Source of the DNA: Chrysogorgia sp. JL179-B06
Lineage: Eukaryota; Cnidaria; Anthozoa; Scleralcyonacea; Chrysogorgiidae
NCBI GenBank assembly: GCA_035772405.1
Contig: JAYKKM010000180.1
Location: 779,001 to 843,000, forward strand
DNA length: 64,000 nt
Reading direction: 5' to 3'
Positions 1-11,798 of this stretch are shown here, piece by piece (the first letter of the stretch is position 1; every line of letters starts with the position of its first letter). A program made the translations under genes and the position numbers. The notes under the pieces were generated by a model. It made no database searches and was not told the DNA's origin. It saw only the letters and a list, made by a program, of their open reading frames with translations.

Positions 1-552
1 ATCCACTGAGGGTCTTTAACCGAGTGGGGACTAGTACTAGTTGCTAAATTATATTTCTGCCCTGCCATGTTATCTTGACTCTTAGATTACCAATAATCGC
101 CAATTGTCAAATACTCTTAGATTACCAATAATGGGTAATTCCACAACAATATATTGTAGGATTATAGAACTCAACCCCAACACAACACCAATCCTAACCC
201 AACCAAGTGGGGCTACGACTAGTTGCTAAATTATTCAAGTTTCTTAATTTTTTAAAACACAGGTTGGGAGTTAGGGTTACAATGAAGTTGAAGGCGGGGA
301 TTGGGCGGGGGGTTAGCGTTAGGAAGACACTTAAGGCGGGGAGTTAGGATTTGTGTTGTGTTGGGGTTGGGTTCTAGAATCCTACAATTTACTGTTGTGG
401 AATTACCATTATTGGTAATCTAAAAGCATTTGACAATTGCCGATTATTGGTCTTTAATCATGTACTCCTAAAAACAGTTCAAAACAGTCAAAAATAGTTG
501 GTAATATAGTAACTAGTCCTAGTCCCCACTCGGTGAAAGACCCTCGGTGGAT
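1..552. mobile_element. Foldback/MITE-like element with long inverted arms
   Basis: The left arm starting ATCCACTGAGGGTCTTTAAC is mirrored by the right arm ending at 552 (GACCCTCGGTGGAT). Pairing continues inward for about 200 bp on each side, including the AACCCCAACACAAC / GTTGTGTTGGGGTT blocks. No ORF is visible. The left end may lie before the window, so the target duplication cannot be judged. Its core resembles the foldback at 56199-56390. Confidence 0.75.
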
Positions 553-775
553 TGCCTCTAGTGCTGACCTAAGTACCTATCAATGCTCGCGAATGAACCT
601 GTGATCAGTGCACAGTTCGTGGGTAAAATGTCGTGCAGGGCCGGGTCACGAGTAAAACGTCTTTTTAATATCGTATTTGGTCGTATTTAATAATAGGTCG
701 TATTTGGAATACATTATAAAAGTGGCACGGTAAATAATCTTATGGTAAAAACTCTGAAACCCTATAGTAGTTATA

Positions 776-1215
776 CTAGAAATACGAATCCGCAATAATC
801 CCCTCGCTCGCCTTTTCTACCACTACGTCCAGTTTCTTTTCCCATCCGTGATCCCCAGTGCCCAGACCGCGTCTGTCGATAACAAATCCCAAAAGGCCGG
901 TTCGTATTACGTAGATTTTGAACGTTATCTCGGCCAATATTCAGATTCGATTTCAATTCTGAAAACAGTTTTGGAATTAGCGAGTCTAGATACATAACAC
1001 ACGTGCCTATTATATTACGCAAACGGGTATACCCTTCGTAAAAACCTCTTTAGTAGTTCGTCTGACCACTCGTCAATGACCGCCCTTCACAACATTTCCC
1101 AAATATTGTCCGATTCAAGGATCACCCAAAGCGACTTTTCAATTCCTTATAAGGAGTTGGTCCTACCATGTTCCGCTCAAAAATATATACATATATATAT
1201 ATATAGTACAAGATA
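776..1215 (-). mobile_element. Helitron-like 3' end (truncated)
   Basis: Read on the minus strand, this ends in a GGGG-ATTATTGCG block followed by CGTATTTCTAG and then T. That is the same terminus as the complete copies at 23113-24576 and 60194-61205. The interior includes one reversed copy of the roughly 165-bp unit that is tandem in the 60194 copy. No matching 5' TC end was found, so the copy is probably truncated near the AT microsatellite around 1186-1205. Confidence 0.65.
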
Positions 1216-1359
1216 TAAACCTGTCAGATTTTAAAAACCTTCTGTTCTAGTAATATACTTTAAAGCTGTAATTTAGAAATTTCTTTATAATTTTATATCA
1301 TTTCTGACTTTATCATTATATTTTCAATTGTAATTATAATTCGCCTTTTAATCAATATC

Positions 1360-2432
1360 CGGCGGTAATAATAATTTGCGTCCAGAAACTACTTGGGTTG
1401 GTGAAACACGATTTCTTATGAAAGATGATCTCTTGCGCAACACACGCTTTATGTTATAAATGTTGTGTTGATAAATGTGATAAATGTGAACATAGTGAAA
1501 GCGAACGACAATTACAGGGTATTTTGACGAGTATTGAAACCAATGTAGCTCTTGATAAAGAGTATATAATAATAACCCTTTATCATTATGAAATTTTTCA
1601 CTTTGAACGTCAAGAGACATTATTTTCGCAATACGTTCATCAATTTTTAAAAATAAAACAAGAATCTTCAGGTATACCTGTTGGTTGTTTGAATGATGAT
1701 GGAAGCAAAAATGACGCTAAAATTACTCAATTTTGTAATGATTATTTAAAAACTGGAAATGTTTATTTAGATAAAGAGAAAACAGAGAAAAATCCCAGAT
1801 TTGCGCAAAATAAAAACAATACTCAAGTGCGTTTTTAGTAAATGATTACGTTATGCATTTTATAAACGAATCACTATTACATTTTACTTATGTAAAAATC
1901 GATGATGCATCATCGCCGCTAAAAACGGGAAATGTAATCATTGCGTATTTACGTGTTTCGTCACCGCTTATTCACGTTGATAATAATACGAATTGATAAA
2001 TTAAACAATCGAGTTTTGTATTTTGATACGGATTCTATTATTTATATATCTAATGAAAAAAATGATTCTGATATTAAAACAGGTCATTATTTAGGAGAGT
2101 TAACTAATGAATTAAATGAAAATGAATGGATTACACAATTTTGTTCAACAGGTCCAAAATGTTATTCTTATATTATTAATTTAAATCATGAATGTATTCA
2201 TGTCAAAGGGTTTTCTTTAAAGAATGAAAAATTAAAAGAAAAATTGAATTTTTCATCATTAACACGTGTGTTAAAAACCAGGATCAAGTTATAGAAATTA
2301 AATATCAAAATAAAATATGTAAAGATAAACTTAATCATATTTTTATTGATGACGAAGTAAAAAAATTTTCATTTACATTTAATAAACGTTTTGTTAAAAA
2401 TAATTTTAATACATATCCCTATGGATATGGAC
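1360..2432 (+). pseudogene. Polinton type B DNA polymerase, C-terminal half (broken)
   Basis: Seen: a Cys-rich segment at 1432-1500, then HFERQETLFSQYVHQFLKIK (1600-1660), which resembles the conserved fingers-side block of Polinton PolB. The palm motif C is VLYFDTDSIIY at about 2007-2040, with the catalytic DTDS present. The C-terminal YPYGYG follows near 2415. The frame is interrupted around 1805-1840 and 1960-2000, so at least two frameshifts separate recognisable blocks. The N-terminal exonuclease half is absent. In its family the enzyme replicates the transposon by protein priming; this copy cannot make a full product. Confidence 0.85.
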
Positions 2433-2963
2433 ACCACCGATTGTTAAAATTGTTTATTTATATTCAATTTATCAAACCCTATATGCTGAAATGGAGAAAG
2501 TTCTTGTCGACCAAACAGACATCATTGTTGAATTTATTGATTGTCAAAAGGGTATTCTCCGCATTACCGATATACAAACCAATACAAATGAGAATATTTT
2601 AGTATTAGATGATCTAATGTAAGTTGCAACATCGTGTAAAGAAAATCTTGATAGAATAGATAAGATTGCAACTCAAGATGTCCTTCATCGTAATGTTAGT
2701 GTTATTTTTACTTGTCAAAATTTAATATATGGAAATGACATTGCGAAACTTACGTGTCAATATTATGTCATGTTTAAAAATTTAAGTGATAAAAATATGT
2801 ATACCATTTCTGATAATAAAAAATAAATAGAAATAGATTTAATAAAGTGTTATGTGAAATTAATAATCAACCCTATGGTTATTTGTTATTTGATAATTGT
2901 ACAAAAGGTTATGATAATTGTAGAATTAGAACCAATATATTTCCTCACGAAATTTATTTTTAA
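2433..2963 (+). pseudogene. Polinton A32-like packaging ATPase, C-terminal part (broken)
   Basis: Seen: a hydrophobic strand followed by two aspartates, ENILVLDDLM (about 2590-2620), fits Walker B. It is followed by VLHRNVSVIFTCQNLIYGND (about 2683-2740), the sensor-type block of FtsK/HerA-family DNA packaging ATPases. The last exon-like stretch QPYGYLLFDNC ends at TAA 2961-2963. A stop follows the Walker B block, and a frameshift lies near 2825. The coding sequence begins abruptly just after the PolB terminus, so a deletion seems to have removed the Walker A (P-loop) half. Confidence 0.8.
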
Positions 2964-3272
2964 ATAAATTATTTTTTTATTATTAAACCTTTATTGGAGT
3001 GTCTAGGTTATTTAGCTTTTTACAAACTAATTGATGACACTATTTATTTATATGTAAAAACCTATGAATAATTAAATACAGTAAAAACATTAAAACATAC
3101 AAAACATATGTTTATATATAGAATAAGAAATACTGTCATTCTCTGCACATATCGCAGCAGTTGCAGTTATTATCCAACATACTGTTGATGTCTAATTTAC
3201 GTATAGTCCTCTTGAATACACTTAAAATCACTATTTCTTAGTGAATAACTTGATTGTTTAAAAGTAAATATT

Positions 3273-3950
3273 TCAGCTACACTTATGGGTGAAAGTTTGT
3301 TTTACTTTATACGTATAAATTGCGATATCCTGTAATCTTCTATTGTGTAACGTTGGCAGCCGAGCTCGATTAAGGAGTGTTTCATACTTTGTTTTATAGA
3401 CTGCTCTCAGTGCACGTTCCTGGATACGCTCCACTTTTCTACTATCAGAAGCCTTGCAAAATGCCAAACCACATGGCAATAAGTAAGAAATGGGAGGATC
3501 GATGTTTTATAAATCATCAATTTGGCAGAACACGGGATTGGATTGCGTAGCCGCATAAGCACTCCCACTTTCTTGCTGGACTTCTTGCACATCTCACTGA
3601 TGTGACCACTAAAATTTAAGCTTTCATCAAAATATACCCCTAACAATTTGATGTGGTCAGTAATCTTGATAACTTTATCGTCTATATGTATATCAGGACT
3701 CCAACAGCTGATGTTCAGATTGCGTGGATTTATAATCATGCCTGAAACTTATCTGGGTTCGCTAAAAGGTAGTTGTCCTTATACCATGTCGCAGCGCATT
3801 GTCCTTCCTTCTCTAGACTATCTTTCACTTCACCGAAATATGTCCGGCTGATTTGTATAACTGATGTCGTCGGCATACATCGTCAGGTTTGCATTATTGT
3901 TAACGTAATAAATCATATCATTCTGAAAGAGATCACAAGAGGGATCTAAG
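3273..3950 (-). pseudogene. LINE (CR1/L2-like) reverse transcriptase fragment
   Basis: On the minus strand the palm motif LTMYADDISY lies at about 3850-3890. It is followed by IKLLGVYFDESLNFSGHISE and a C-terminal block ending RLQDIAIYTYKVKQ. Two ORFs (3407-3739, 3273-3479) cover it in overlapping frames, so a frameshift is present near 3450. It is 5'-truncated near 3950 and has no endonuclease. It sits inside the Polinton remnant between the ATPase and the minus-strand genes, and so post-dates it. Confidence 0.8.
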
Positions 3951-4882
3951 ACAAAGAGGTGGGTTTTAGAAACCAAATAGGAGTTTTACAAGTCCAAATA
4001 GGAAGGGGAGGTAGGAAAAAGAAAATAAGACAAAAAGGTTTTAAGGCTACCTGATAGGATCTGCTGTAGGTTTGCCAGCAATGAAAAGAAAACAAAAAGG
4101 TGATAGAATAAAAAGAAAACAAAAAGGTGGGTGGAATGGATTTGAGTATTTATTTGTGTGAAATAATAAGGGTTTTAGGCTCCATGGTAGGAATAAAAAA
4201 TAAATAAACGCTGTAAATAAGTAATTGTGTCTTTTAATTAAAAATATGCATCATCATAACTACAACTTTTCTGATTGTTTTTACTCTTATTACATTCTTT
4301 CTTACATTTTTGCTATAAATTCTACACTGGTGGTTAGAATAGGTGCACTACCTAAAATTGTTTCTATTTTTTAATTTTAAGTTTTTTATTTTAATACGAT
4401 ACTTTTTAACATTTTCTGTTTATTATTATTTTCGACTTCATTACGACATTTATTGTATAAATATGATAAACTCCAATTTCCACACACCCCAGTATTTTTC
4501 TAAAATTGTTTCTATTTTTTAATTTAATATCGTTTTTTATTTTAATACGATACTTTTTAACATTTTCTGTTTATTATTATTTTTGACTTCATTTCGACAT
4601 TTATTGTATAAATATGATAAACTCTAATTTCCACACACCCCAGTATTTTTGGATTGCAAGGCATTTTTTTTGAACATAATGAAATTTGTAGTCACGTTTA
4701 TAAAAGGATAAATCTATAAAATAATAATTTAATTAAAAAATAATAATTCTTTATCGATCCATGTAGCAAGCCATGAAAAACATTCGCTGGAAATGTTCCC
4801 AAATATATATTTTTTAAATTAGTTTCGCAATTTTATTAATTTCTTTCGTATACAAACATTTGTTTAAAAAAATGTAAGTTCA
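3951..4882. repeat. Non-coding stretch with a 148-bp tandem duplication
   Basis: Two direct copies of an AT-rich unit occupy 4353-4500 and 4501-4650. Both end in CACACACCCCAGTATTTTT and differ at only a few positions, which points to a recent local duplication. The rest, including short AAAAGGTG-type repeats near 4085-4130, shows no recognisable gene. Confidence 0.7.
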
Positions 4883-5460
4883 TCATATCGGTGACGATGA
4901 TCCTACACCAACAGCAGCAATTTTTCCCAAATTTATATAACGTTGAGGTAATTTTAAATTTCGTATATATTAAGCAGGCATATGTAATTTTCTCAAAGCT
5001 CCTAAAACATTGGTCTGTTTAACCTGTGGAAGATTGTACATGTGTTGTTTGCTGATGTTATGCGTTAAATCATATATGAAATCATGATGGTTTACTTTAA
5101 CATCGCTAATTTTAATTACATCTTTATCTTTAAAATTAATTTTTTTCTTTTCAAGAAATTCCCTTATTTGTATAGCACTTATATCAGTGGGCGTTATCTT
5201 TTTCAGTGGGGTTCATAATCTTCTTTTACTTCATCATTATCTCCTCCCATCTCATTTCCGTTTCTTTTCATCTTTTGTTGTCATTTTAAAAAACTAACCA
5301 CACTCTCAGTAGCAAGTTGACCATTATCTATTTTCTTGCATTTCTTCTTTCATTGTTTCAATAAGTTCAAATTCCTTTTTAATTTTAATACTTTGCAATA
5401 ATTTTACATTTTCACAGGATAACTAATTGCATTTTATTTATTCTGTCATTTTTTTGTGTA
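4883..5460 (-). pseudogene. Unidentified Polinton-associated gene remnant
   Basis: On the minus strand, from about 5230 downward, a long frame reads ITPTDISAIQIREFLEKKK, then INFKDKDVIKISDVKVNHHD, a single in-frame TAA after LRKLHMPA, and NLGKIAAVGVGSSSPI before two stops at 4883. Upstream, shorter Lys/Glu-rich pieces in other frames reach about 5460. I do not recognise the family. Its strand and position between the ATPase and capsid-type genes suggest it belonged to the same Polinton. It could be a structural or accessory protein. Confidence 0.5.
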
Positions 5461-5584
5461 TAATAATATTTTTAAATCTTTTACTTTTATTTTTTTTTAA
5501 CAATCTTATGTAAAATATAATAGAAATTTTTTATTTAAAATATTTTTATAGCAATGTATTGTAGTTTATTAATTAATGGAGTGT

Positions 5585-5917
5585 CTAATAATTTCTTTTT
5601 CTTATCCATATCTGCTTTAATAATTTTTTTATCGATGGTAAAAAAAAATTTTCAGCATTCTTTTTCTTTAATTTATCTAATTTAATTAATGTTTCTAAAA
5701 ACATTACATCATCGTCACAATTTGATGAAGAAGAAGACATTGAACATTCACTGTCCATTCCATCATCATCGTCATGATCATCATTATCACTTTCTTTTTC
5801 ATCATCACCATCACATTTATTATCACTTGAAAAACCATCAACACCATCGTCATCACGTCCGTATTTCATATTTTTTTCTTCATCATTTTTTATTTCATTC
5901 ATTTTTTCTTCATACAT
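5585..5917 (-). CDS. Acidic low-complexity ORF, 110 aa, in the Polinton
   Basis: The ORF starts MYEEKMNEIKNDEEKNM, runs through a dense Asp/Ser tract in the middle (about residues 25-65), and ends with a Lys-rich segment. No catalytic motif or membrane segment is visible. The opposite strand gives a His-rich shadow. It lies between the unidentified remnant and the capsid-type gene on the same strand, so it may be a transposon accessory protein. Low-complexity AT-rich DNA could also keep such a frame open by chance. Confidence 0.35.
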   Translation of the reverse strand: MYEEKMNEIKNDEEKNMKYGRDDDGVDGFSSDNKCDGDDEKESDNDDHDDDDGMDSECSMSSSSSNCDDDVMFLETLIKLDKLKKKNAENFFLPSIKKLLKQIWIRKRNY

Positions 5918-6055
5918 TTTTACGCATAAGGTGAAACGGGTGGAAACACAAGTATATGTTCACTATTTAAGGGTGTTTGATTAATGATTACTTTGCTTTA
6001 TTTTTTTATTCTGTTTTTTTTTACTCAACGTAATTTGTTTTGTTTTCTTCATTTT

Positions 6056-7400
6056 TTACACCTTTTCCCACTTGAAGTTCATCTCAAAATTCCCAAATAA
6101 ATGCCAACGCTCGTAAGTAGTATTTTGAGAAAAATGAAAATAAACATTAACATTCCCAAAAGGCATTGTGGGTAATACTGAAAGACGAGAGTCTCTATTA
6201 TCCGATAAACCAAATGCTAGTATAGAATAACATGCTACGAATTCTGCATAGGTCATAGGTATTTCTGCATAGTCACGATTTAATACCCTTCATACTTTTG
6301 AGTAAGCTTCGGCTTGATTTTCTATTTTCCCAACAACAGCGTTATTTACCGTAACTCTAACGTTATCATCATTAGGCCAGGTAAAATAAAAAATATTAAT
6401 ATTATAAGCTCCATTCCAATTAGCATAATATATAAACACATCTACGACTTGATGTGATCTTCTTCCTAATACTCAGTTTCAGTAATACTACGATAATTTG
6501 TTGTATTAAAATTCGTTTCTTTATTATGTTTAACCATTCCTGTATTAATTGCTTGTGCCAATTTATCTTTGGGTTTAAAAATAGGAATTTGTATTTTAAA
6601 ATCCTCTAAGGCAATTGTTGCATCAGCAATATTCATATTTGCATGATTGGCACCCAACATTACAATTGAATTTAATGCACGTGTAAAACGTAATTCAAAT
6701 TTATATATGGTGGTTATATACACTTCTGCTCCACCTTCACTAAATAATGTACAATCAATATCATCTATCAGAGTCATCGTTTGATTTTGTAAAGCTATTG
6801 CTCTTAGTCTATCCCCTGTATTTACAACATTATTACCATCACCAAAACCCACGATACTGTCCATATGACTGACCGTATCTAAATATGCTAAATTAAGCTC
6901 ATATTTATACTGACGATACTTCACGCATTAAAATTGTACATATGATACTATGTGAGAAAAGTTATCTGATGGGGTAACTAAATTTTCATTTACTTTTAAT
7001 TCTTTAGTTTTCCAAATTGTGCGAAGAGGCATCGGTGATACCGAAAACACTGACCCTGCTGGTGATAAAACTCTAGCAGCATTTTTATCGATATTCTAGA
7101 TAAAATTTTAGCATCACATCTTTTCATTAATCCGTCAGCGTTGCCATGATTTGTGAACGAATATACTGACGAATTAAAATCATTAGGCGTTGCAATAACT
7201 CCAGTTTCACGACATTCAACAAACGTGTTGTTATAGGGTGATGAAGTAAAAAATTGTAAAGGCGTGCTAAGTAATATGTCATGTTTTTCTATTTCTTCAA
7301 TTTTTTTTATCAATTTGTTAAACGTTAATTTTAAGAATGTTTGATACTGTTCCCACCTGAGGAAGAAACATACACAGTGCCATTCTCGCTCCAAATTCAC
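6056..7400 (-). pseudogene. Probable Polinton major capsid protein (broken)
   Basis: Three minus-strand frames join into one protein of about 440 residues. The N-terminal part is 7400-7090. A middle part from about 7095 includes VFSVSPMPLRTIWKTKELKV. A long block at 6924-6466 has RLRAIALQNQTMTLIDDID, and a C-terminal block at 6256-6056 ends GNFEMNFKWEKV. Frameshifts lie near 7095, 6925 and 6470. Length, position next to the penton gene and strand-rich character suit the double jelly-roll capsid protein of Polintons, but no signature motif proves it. A structure prediction would decide. Confidence 0.5.
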
Positions 7401-7631
7401 CTCCTTTTTGTATTTTTCCGACTTTTTCTTATTCCTCTCCTATAATTTGTTTTTAAATAACATCGATTTGTTTTTCGTAGTGTCATTTATTTTAAGAAAA
7501 AAATCAAAAACAACTAACTATAATATCATCTAAAAATATAACAGATTGTGTTTTATAAAACACTTTACATTTTTATTTATACTATTATTTTACAGTTTAT
7601 CTATTTTGTAAAAAACGTAGCACATTTGAAT

Positions 7632-7843
7632 CTATTTTCCTTTTTTATGTTTTGGAGGGTAAGAATAGTCTAAATTTAAATTTGGAGGTAAACCCACTCC
7701 TTCATTTAATAAAATTTCTTTTGTAGTTGGTTTTTCTTTACTTTTTCTTTTAACAATAAAATATGACAAAGAATAATTTTGATGTTCACCATTTAACAAG
7801 GCTAGGTAATCTTCAACAGTTAGAACGTTTTTTTTTCAGACAT
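7632..7843 (-). pseudogene. Small Polinton ORF, about 70 aa, with one frameshift
   Basis: On the minus strand it begins MSEKKT at 7843, slips once in a run of A residues, then continues LTVEDYLALLNGEHQNYS and ends with a proline/lysine-rich tail, YPPKHKKGK, at TAG 7632. No family is recognised. It is placed between the two capsid-type genes, in the same direction. Confidence 0.45.
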
Positions 7844-7879
7844 TTTTATTCTTCTTCAAATAAATTTAAATATATTTCG

Positions 7880-8284
7880 AATTATCATATACAATATGCA
7901 ATAAAAAACTGAAGTGAATTTTTAGCTTCTTCATTCATAAATAGAAAATAGGGAAAATCTTTCTTTTCATCATTCAATGAAACATGAGGATTTTTTTCGT
8001 CAATATGAAATAATTCTTTGATAGTAAATAAAAAAATTGTTTTGCATTGGCGATAGATGTTGGTGAAGAAATTGAAATTAAAACCTTATTTGTTTTTTAT
8101 TGTTTTATAGAAGAGAAATAAATGTTTCTTGTATAACCAATTCGAAATGAATTTTTATATTTTCATATTTAACCGAATTTAAATTCCATAAAAAATGTTC
8201 CCACTATTTACTAATGTGTAAAGAGAAAAGGGATAGTTAAAAACATAAGATATAACCTCCATTATGCCATTTTTTTCTTCACGT
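7880..8284 (-). pseudogene. Unrecognised coding remnant between capsid-type genes
   Basis: A minus-strand frame of about 50 codons near 7890-8040 reads FLFTIKELFHIDEKNPHVSL and continues to a stop near 7890. The rest up to the penton stop is AT-rich with many stops. It may be a decayed accessory gene of the Polinton; no function can be assigned. Confidence 0.3.
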
Positions 8285-9273
8285 TTAATTATAAGCATTA
8301 CGATTACGTATTAAACAATCAATACTAAGCGATCCTGAATCAAAAGGAACTAATTTTCCTGTAATATCTTTAACTTGAATATGAATTTCTCTTATAATTT
8401 TTAAATTTTCTTAATGCTTTAGGAGGGTTGTGACAAGCTAATTCCCCATTACCACCACTTCCTTGCTTCGCCCATCGAATGGGTACTGTTGTTAACTACT
8501 CTGCACAACTATCTCCAACTAATCCCAATTCTATTTCGTACACAATATATGAATACTTTATTTAACGGTCGGATATATCAGGCAAGTAATCAACAATTTT
8601 TAGAAATAAAAGTTTGGAGTGTTGATGTATTTTTTTATTTCAAACAAGAGGGGAACGATATCAAGACCCTCGTTATTTTTTACACATAACATAAAAGCTA
8701 ATTTTTTCGAAAATAATAATTTAATAGTAATATCAAAACTACTAGCTTGAACATCGTTAAGCAGCATTACACTTGCTTTAGATATTCGAAATTCTTTTGT
8801 ACTACCCCCATCCCTAGAACTACTGCCTGACTCATATACCCAATAGTCAATACGAGCATTAACGTTAATTTTCACTTTCCCATTTGATGCAATTGTAAAA
8901 AATATCAAACCCATCCAAGATATTATTTAAGAATTTAAGGTAAATCATAAATTCCCTCGGGAATAGTAAACTTATCCGATGTAAAATCGAGATTAATATC
9001 TCCAGATGAGATAAAATTCTTATAGTTCAAAGTAAATGAAAAAAAACATTCTTCACCTACAATATTTTTAGTTGTTTGAGGATAACACACTTGCAACACT
9101 TCTAAAAAACAATCATTATTCAAAGCATCTATAGGTTGTGCAATTTGCATTCCAAATTTGTTAATAGTGTTCTCTTGAAGACCTCTTGAAACATAATTAC
9201 TAGCAATGTGTAAATTCATTTTTTTACGAAACTTGTAATTCAGCACGATAAAAAATTCCTTCAATTTCTTCAC
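8285..9273 (-). pseudogene. Polinton penton / minor capsid protein (broken)
   Basis: The N-terminal region (9273-8938) reads MNLHIASNYVSRGLQENTIN, then FGMQIAQPIDALNNDCFLEV and a YPQTTKNIVGEE block. This is the layout of Polinton minor capsid proteins, which open with a strand, a short N-terminal helix and a VxYP-type motif. A middle piece covers 8914-8600. Near 8550 the frame shows YIVYEIELGLVGDSCAE, comparable to the conserved VGD block. The C-terminus has REIHIQVKDITGKLVPFDSG before TAA at 8285-8287. At least three frame changes occur. Confidence 0.7.
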
Positions 9274-9289
9274 GTTGTTCGTCTTCTAA

Positions 9290-9571
9290 TTGATACGTGA
9301 CATGATCTGTGATAAATACGTTTTTAATAAAAAAATTTCATTGGTCCATCTTCTGCTTTTTTCAAAAATATTGTTTTTTGCTCTTACAATACAACACGAG
9401 TTTCTTCCCGTAATAGATCTTTTGTTGGAATGGGATAATTTAATGATCACATAATAATTTATATTTCACTTTACAGCTCCTCTAATTACGTCCATTTTTA
9501 CTCACATATTTATTTAATTTATATTACACTTTGCAGCTCCTCTAATTACGCCCATTTTTACTCACATATTA
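9290..9571 (-). pseudogene. Coding remnant upstream of penton, with 57-bp direct duplication
   Basis: Minus-strand fragments read IPTKDLLREETRVVL and DHVTYQLEDEQREEIEGIF, apparently one protein with a stop and a frameshift. Its 5' end lies in two direct 57-bp copies (about 9459-9515 and 9516-9571) that both encode an MxVIRGAxKCNIN start. A third partial copy sits at 11086, just after the LINE, so part of this duplication is the LINE target-site duplication. Confidence 0.45.
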
Positions 9572-9594
9572 TATTTAATGAGTCTATTACAACA

Positions 9595-11085
9595 GGTAGT
9601 GTCCCCGATATTAAAATTTCAAGAGTTACACCAATCTATAAAAGTGGCATCACCACGGATCCCTCAAATTATCGTCCGATATCTACATTGTCGCCCTTTG
9701 CTAAAGTCCTTGTGAGAGTAGTTGACTGATGCTACAATCATTCTTTTAAAAAATATATTATTCACAACTATCAGTTTGGTTTTAGAAAAGGATACTCCAC
9801 TGAACAAGCAATATCAGAAATAAATGACAATTTAAAAACTGCAATTGACAATAATCTGTTTATTGTCAATTGCAGTTTTTAAATTGTCAGTTATTTCACA
9901 TGTGGCTTATTTTTGGACTTCTCAAAGGCCTTTGATACAGTTATTCATAAAATTTTACTTTTAAGTATGGTATTCGTGGTGCCCCTCTTGCATGGTTCAG
10001 TGATTATCTAAACAACCGACAACAATTTGTAAAAATACGAAATTCAGACTCAAATAGACTACAAATGACTTGTGGTATACCGCAGGGATCGACACTGGGA
10101 CCGTTTTTATTCTTACTTTATATAAATGACATGCCTAATATTGTTCAAAGAAACTCTCATTTCGAAATTTTGCTGATGATACAAATGTTTTTTATACCAG
10201 TAAATGTATTCAGGAAGTTGAAGATGTAATGAACGAGGAACTATTGCATATTCAGCGTTACTGCGCTACAAACAAACTTTCAATAAATCTTAAAAAACTA
10301 ATTTCATGCTAATAACTTCTCAAAAGAAAATAATTCCAGACATCCAAATTGGAAATATGGAACAAAAAAATTAAAAAATGTTATTAAATATTTAGGTATA
10401 TATATATAGATAAATATATCAAATGGGAACAACAAATCAAACATGTTAAATCTAAAATAGCAAAAAATAATGTTAGCTATATTAATGTTAACTAAGCTTG
10501 ATTTGAATATGCTGAAGCAACTTTACTATACTTTAGTTTATCCTTACATTAACTATGGCCTTGTGAGCTGGGGAAACACCTATACTACAATTATTACAAA
10601 AATCAATGCATTAGAAATAAAAATCAATGCAATGTCAAAATAAATGCATTATAAATATATTTTTTGTCAAAAGAAAAGAAAGTGCTACATCGTATTATAA
10701 CCTTTTAGGAATTCTGAAATTTGACAATGTTTTCAAACTGAAAACAGCTATTTTTACGTATAAGATTATCAATGAAAAGATTATCAAAGTACCGTCTGTA
10801 TACTCCAATTCTATATCAATTGCTTCTTCCTGTCATAATTATAATACTAGATTTGCTCGCACAAACTATGGAAAGAACACATTTAAATTTATTTCTTCTA
10901 AAATATGGGAAACAATGGACTATAATACTAAATGCTCTAAATCAGCATATGAATTTAAGAAACAATATACGAACTTTCTCAATTGTCTACGCAAATGTAA
11001 TTCGCTTTGTATATATTATATATTATTTATTTATTTTGTATATAGCTCAAAACTAATTAACGTGCAAATAAAAGATTGATTGATA
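9595..11085 (+). pseudogene. LINE (CR1/L2-like) with RT domain, 5'-truncated
   Basis: Seen in order: TPIYKSG-type motif and YRPISTLSPFAKV (9630-9700), QFGFRKGYSTEQAISE (9773-9820), FSKAFDTVIHK (9920-9950), GIPQGSTLGPFLFLLYINDM (10075-10135), FADDTNVFYTSK (10168-10205), and a C-terminal block ending near 11079. The copy has stops and frameshifts and ends in a GATT-type tail at 11070-11085. It lacks the endonuclease domain. It is inserted in the Polinton, and the TAATTTATATT flank is repeated on both sides. A 63-bp palindrome interrupts the RT at 9826-9888. Confidence 0.88.
9826..9888. repeat. Perfect 63-bp hairpin inside LINE RT
   Basis: Arms of 29-30 nt (GACAATTTAAAAACTGCAAT and onward) flank a loop of about 4 nt. 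The RT frame reads into the left arm and resumes shortly after the right arm, so the arm was duplicated in inverted orientation within the element. Confidence 0.85.
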
Positions 11086-11099
11086 ATTTATATTCACTT

Positions 11100-11640
11100 T
11101 ACATATTCTGGATTTTTTCTTCACGGTATATTTCAAAAGAAGTTGCACCAACTAAAGATTTATGTGGTAAATACTCTATATAATCAAGTTCTCAGTCATC
11201 GTTAAAACACGACGAACCATTGTTTTTAAAGTTCCAATAACACGTTCCTCATGGGATGCTTTTATTTCTCTATTATGAGTATGAAATACTGAAAAATTAT
11301 ACTTTTTACTTAATTTCTTACGAAAATCTTGAAATTCTGTTCATTCATCATTTTGAATTTTAAGAGGTGCTATTCCCTCTTCAATAAGAATACTTTCAAA
11401 TTTATTTTTAACATTATTAGACGATTTCTTATTAATTAATTTCACCCAACAAAATCTTGAAAACATCAATACACACCAACCAATAACGATATTGATTATT
11501 ATATCGGGCTAAATCTTTATTTTCAGCTAAATCAATTTCCCATTGTTCATAACTATTATTAACAGAATATTTTAAACGTTTATAATTTTTATTACTACTG
11601 AAATCTATATTTAGAAAAATCGTCATCGGTTAATGTCTCT
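11100..11640 (-). pseudogene. Polinton integrase (retroviral type), partial
   Basis: On the minus strand the core opens QWEIDLAENKDLARYNNQYR, then YWLVCIDVFKILLGEIN (about 11560-11440). The first Asp lies in EIDL and the structural ID-VF motif is visible. After a frameshift the frame reads APLKIQNDE, a stop, TEFQDFRKKLSKKYNFSVFH, then REIKASHEERVIGTLKTM (about 11350-11210). These supply the second Asp and the Glu of a DDE(35) triad. The family inserts the element's DNA. The chromodomain end and zinc-binding N-terminus are not seen. Confidence 0.8.
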
Positions 11641-11798
11641 CTTTTAATAATCGTGAAGCTTTTTAAATTAAGTCAGCAGAAAACTTGGGTTTCTTTTTTT
11701 TTTACTCATTTCTAAAAACAAGAAAATAAATTCCCAAGTTCTACAAGACACTGCTTATCACGAATCCATTTCTTTATTTATACATGCCAATTCTTTAT

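Noticed and set aside
5689..5934. His-rich ORF on plus
   Set aside because: Complement of the Asp-rich low-complexity ORF; composition bias only.
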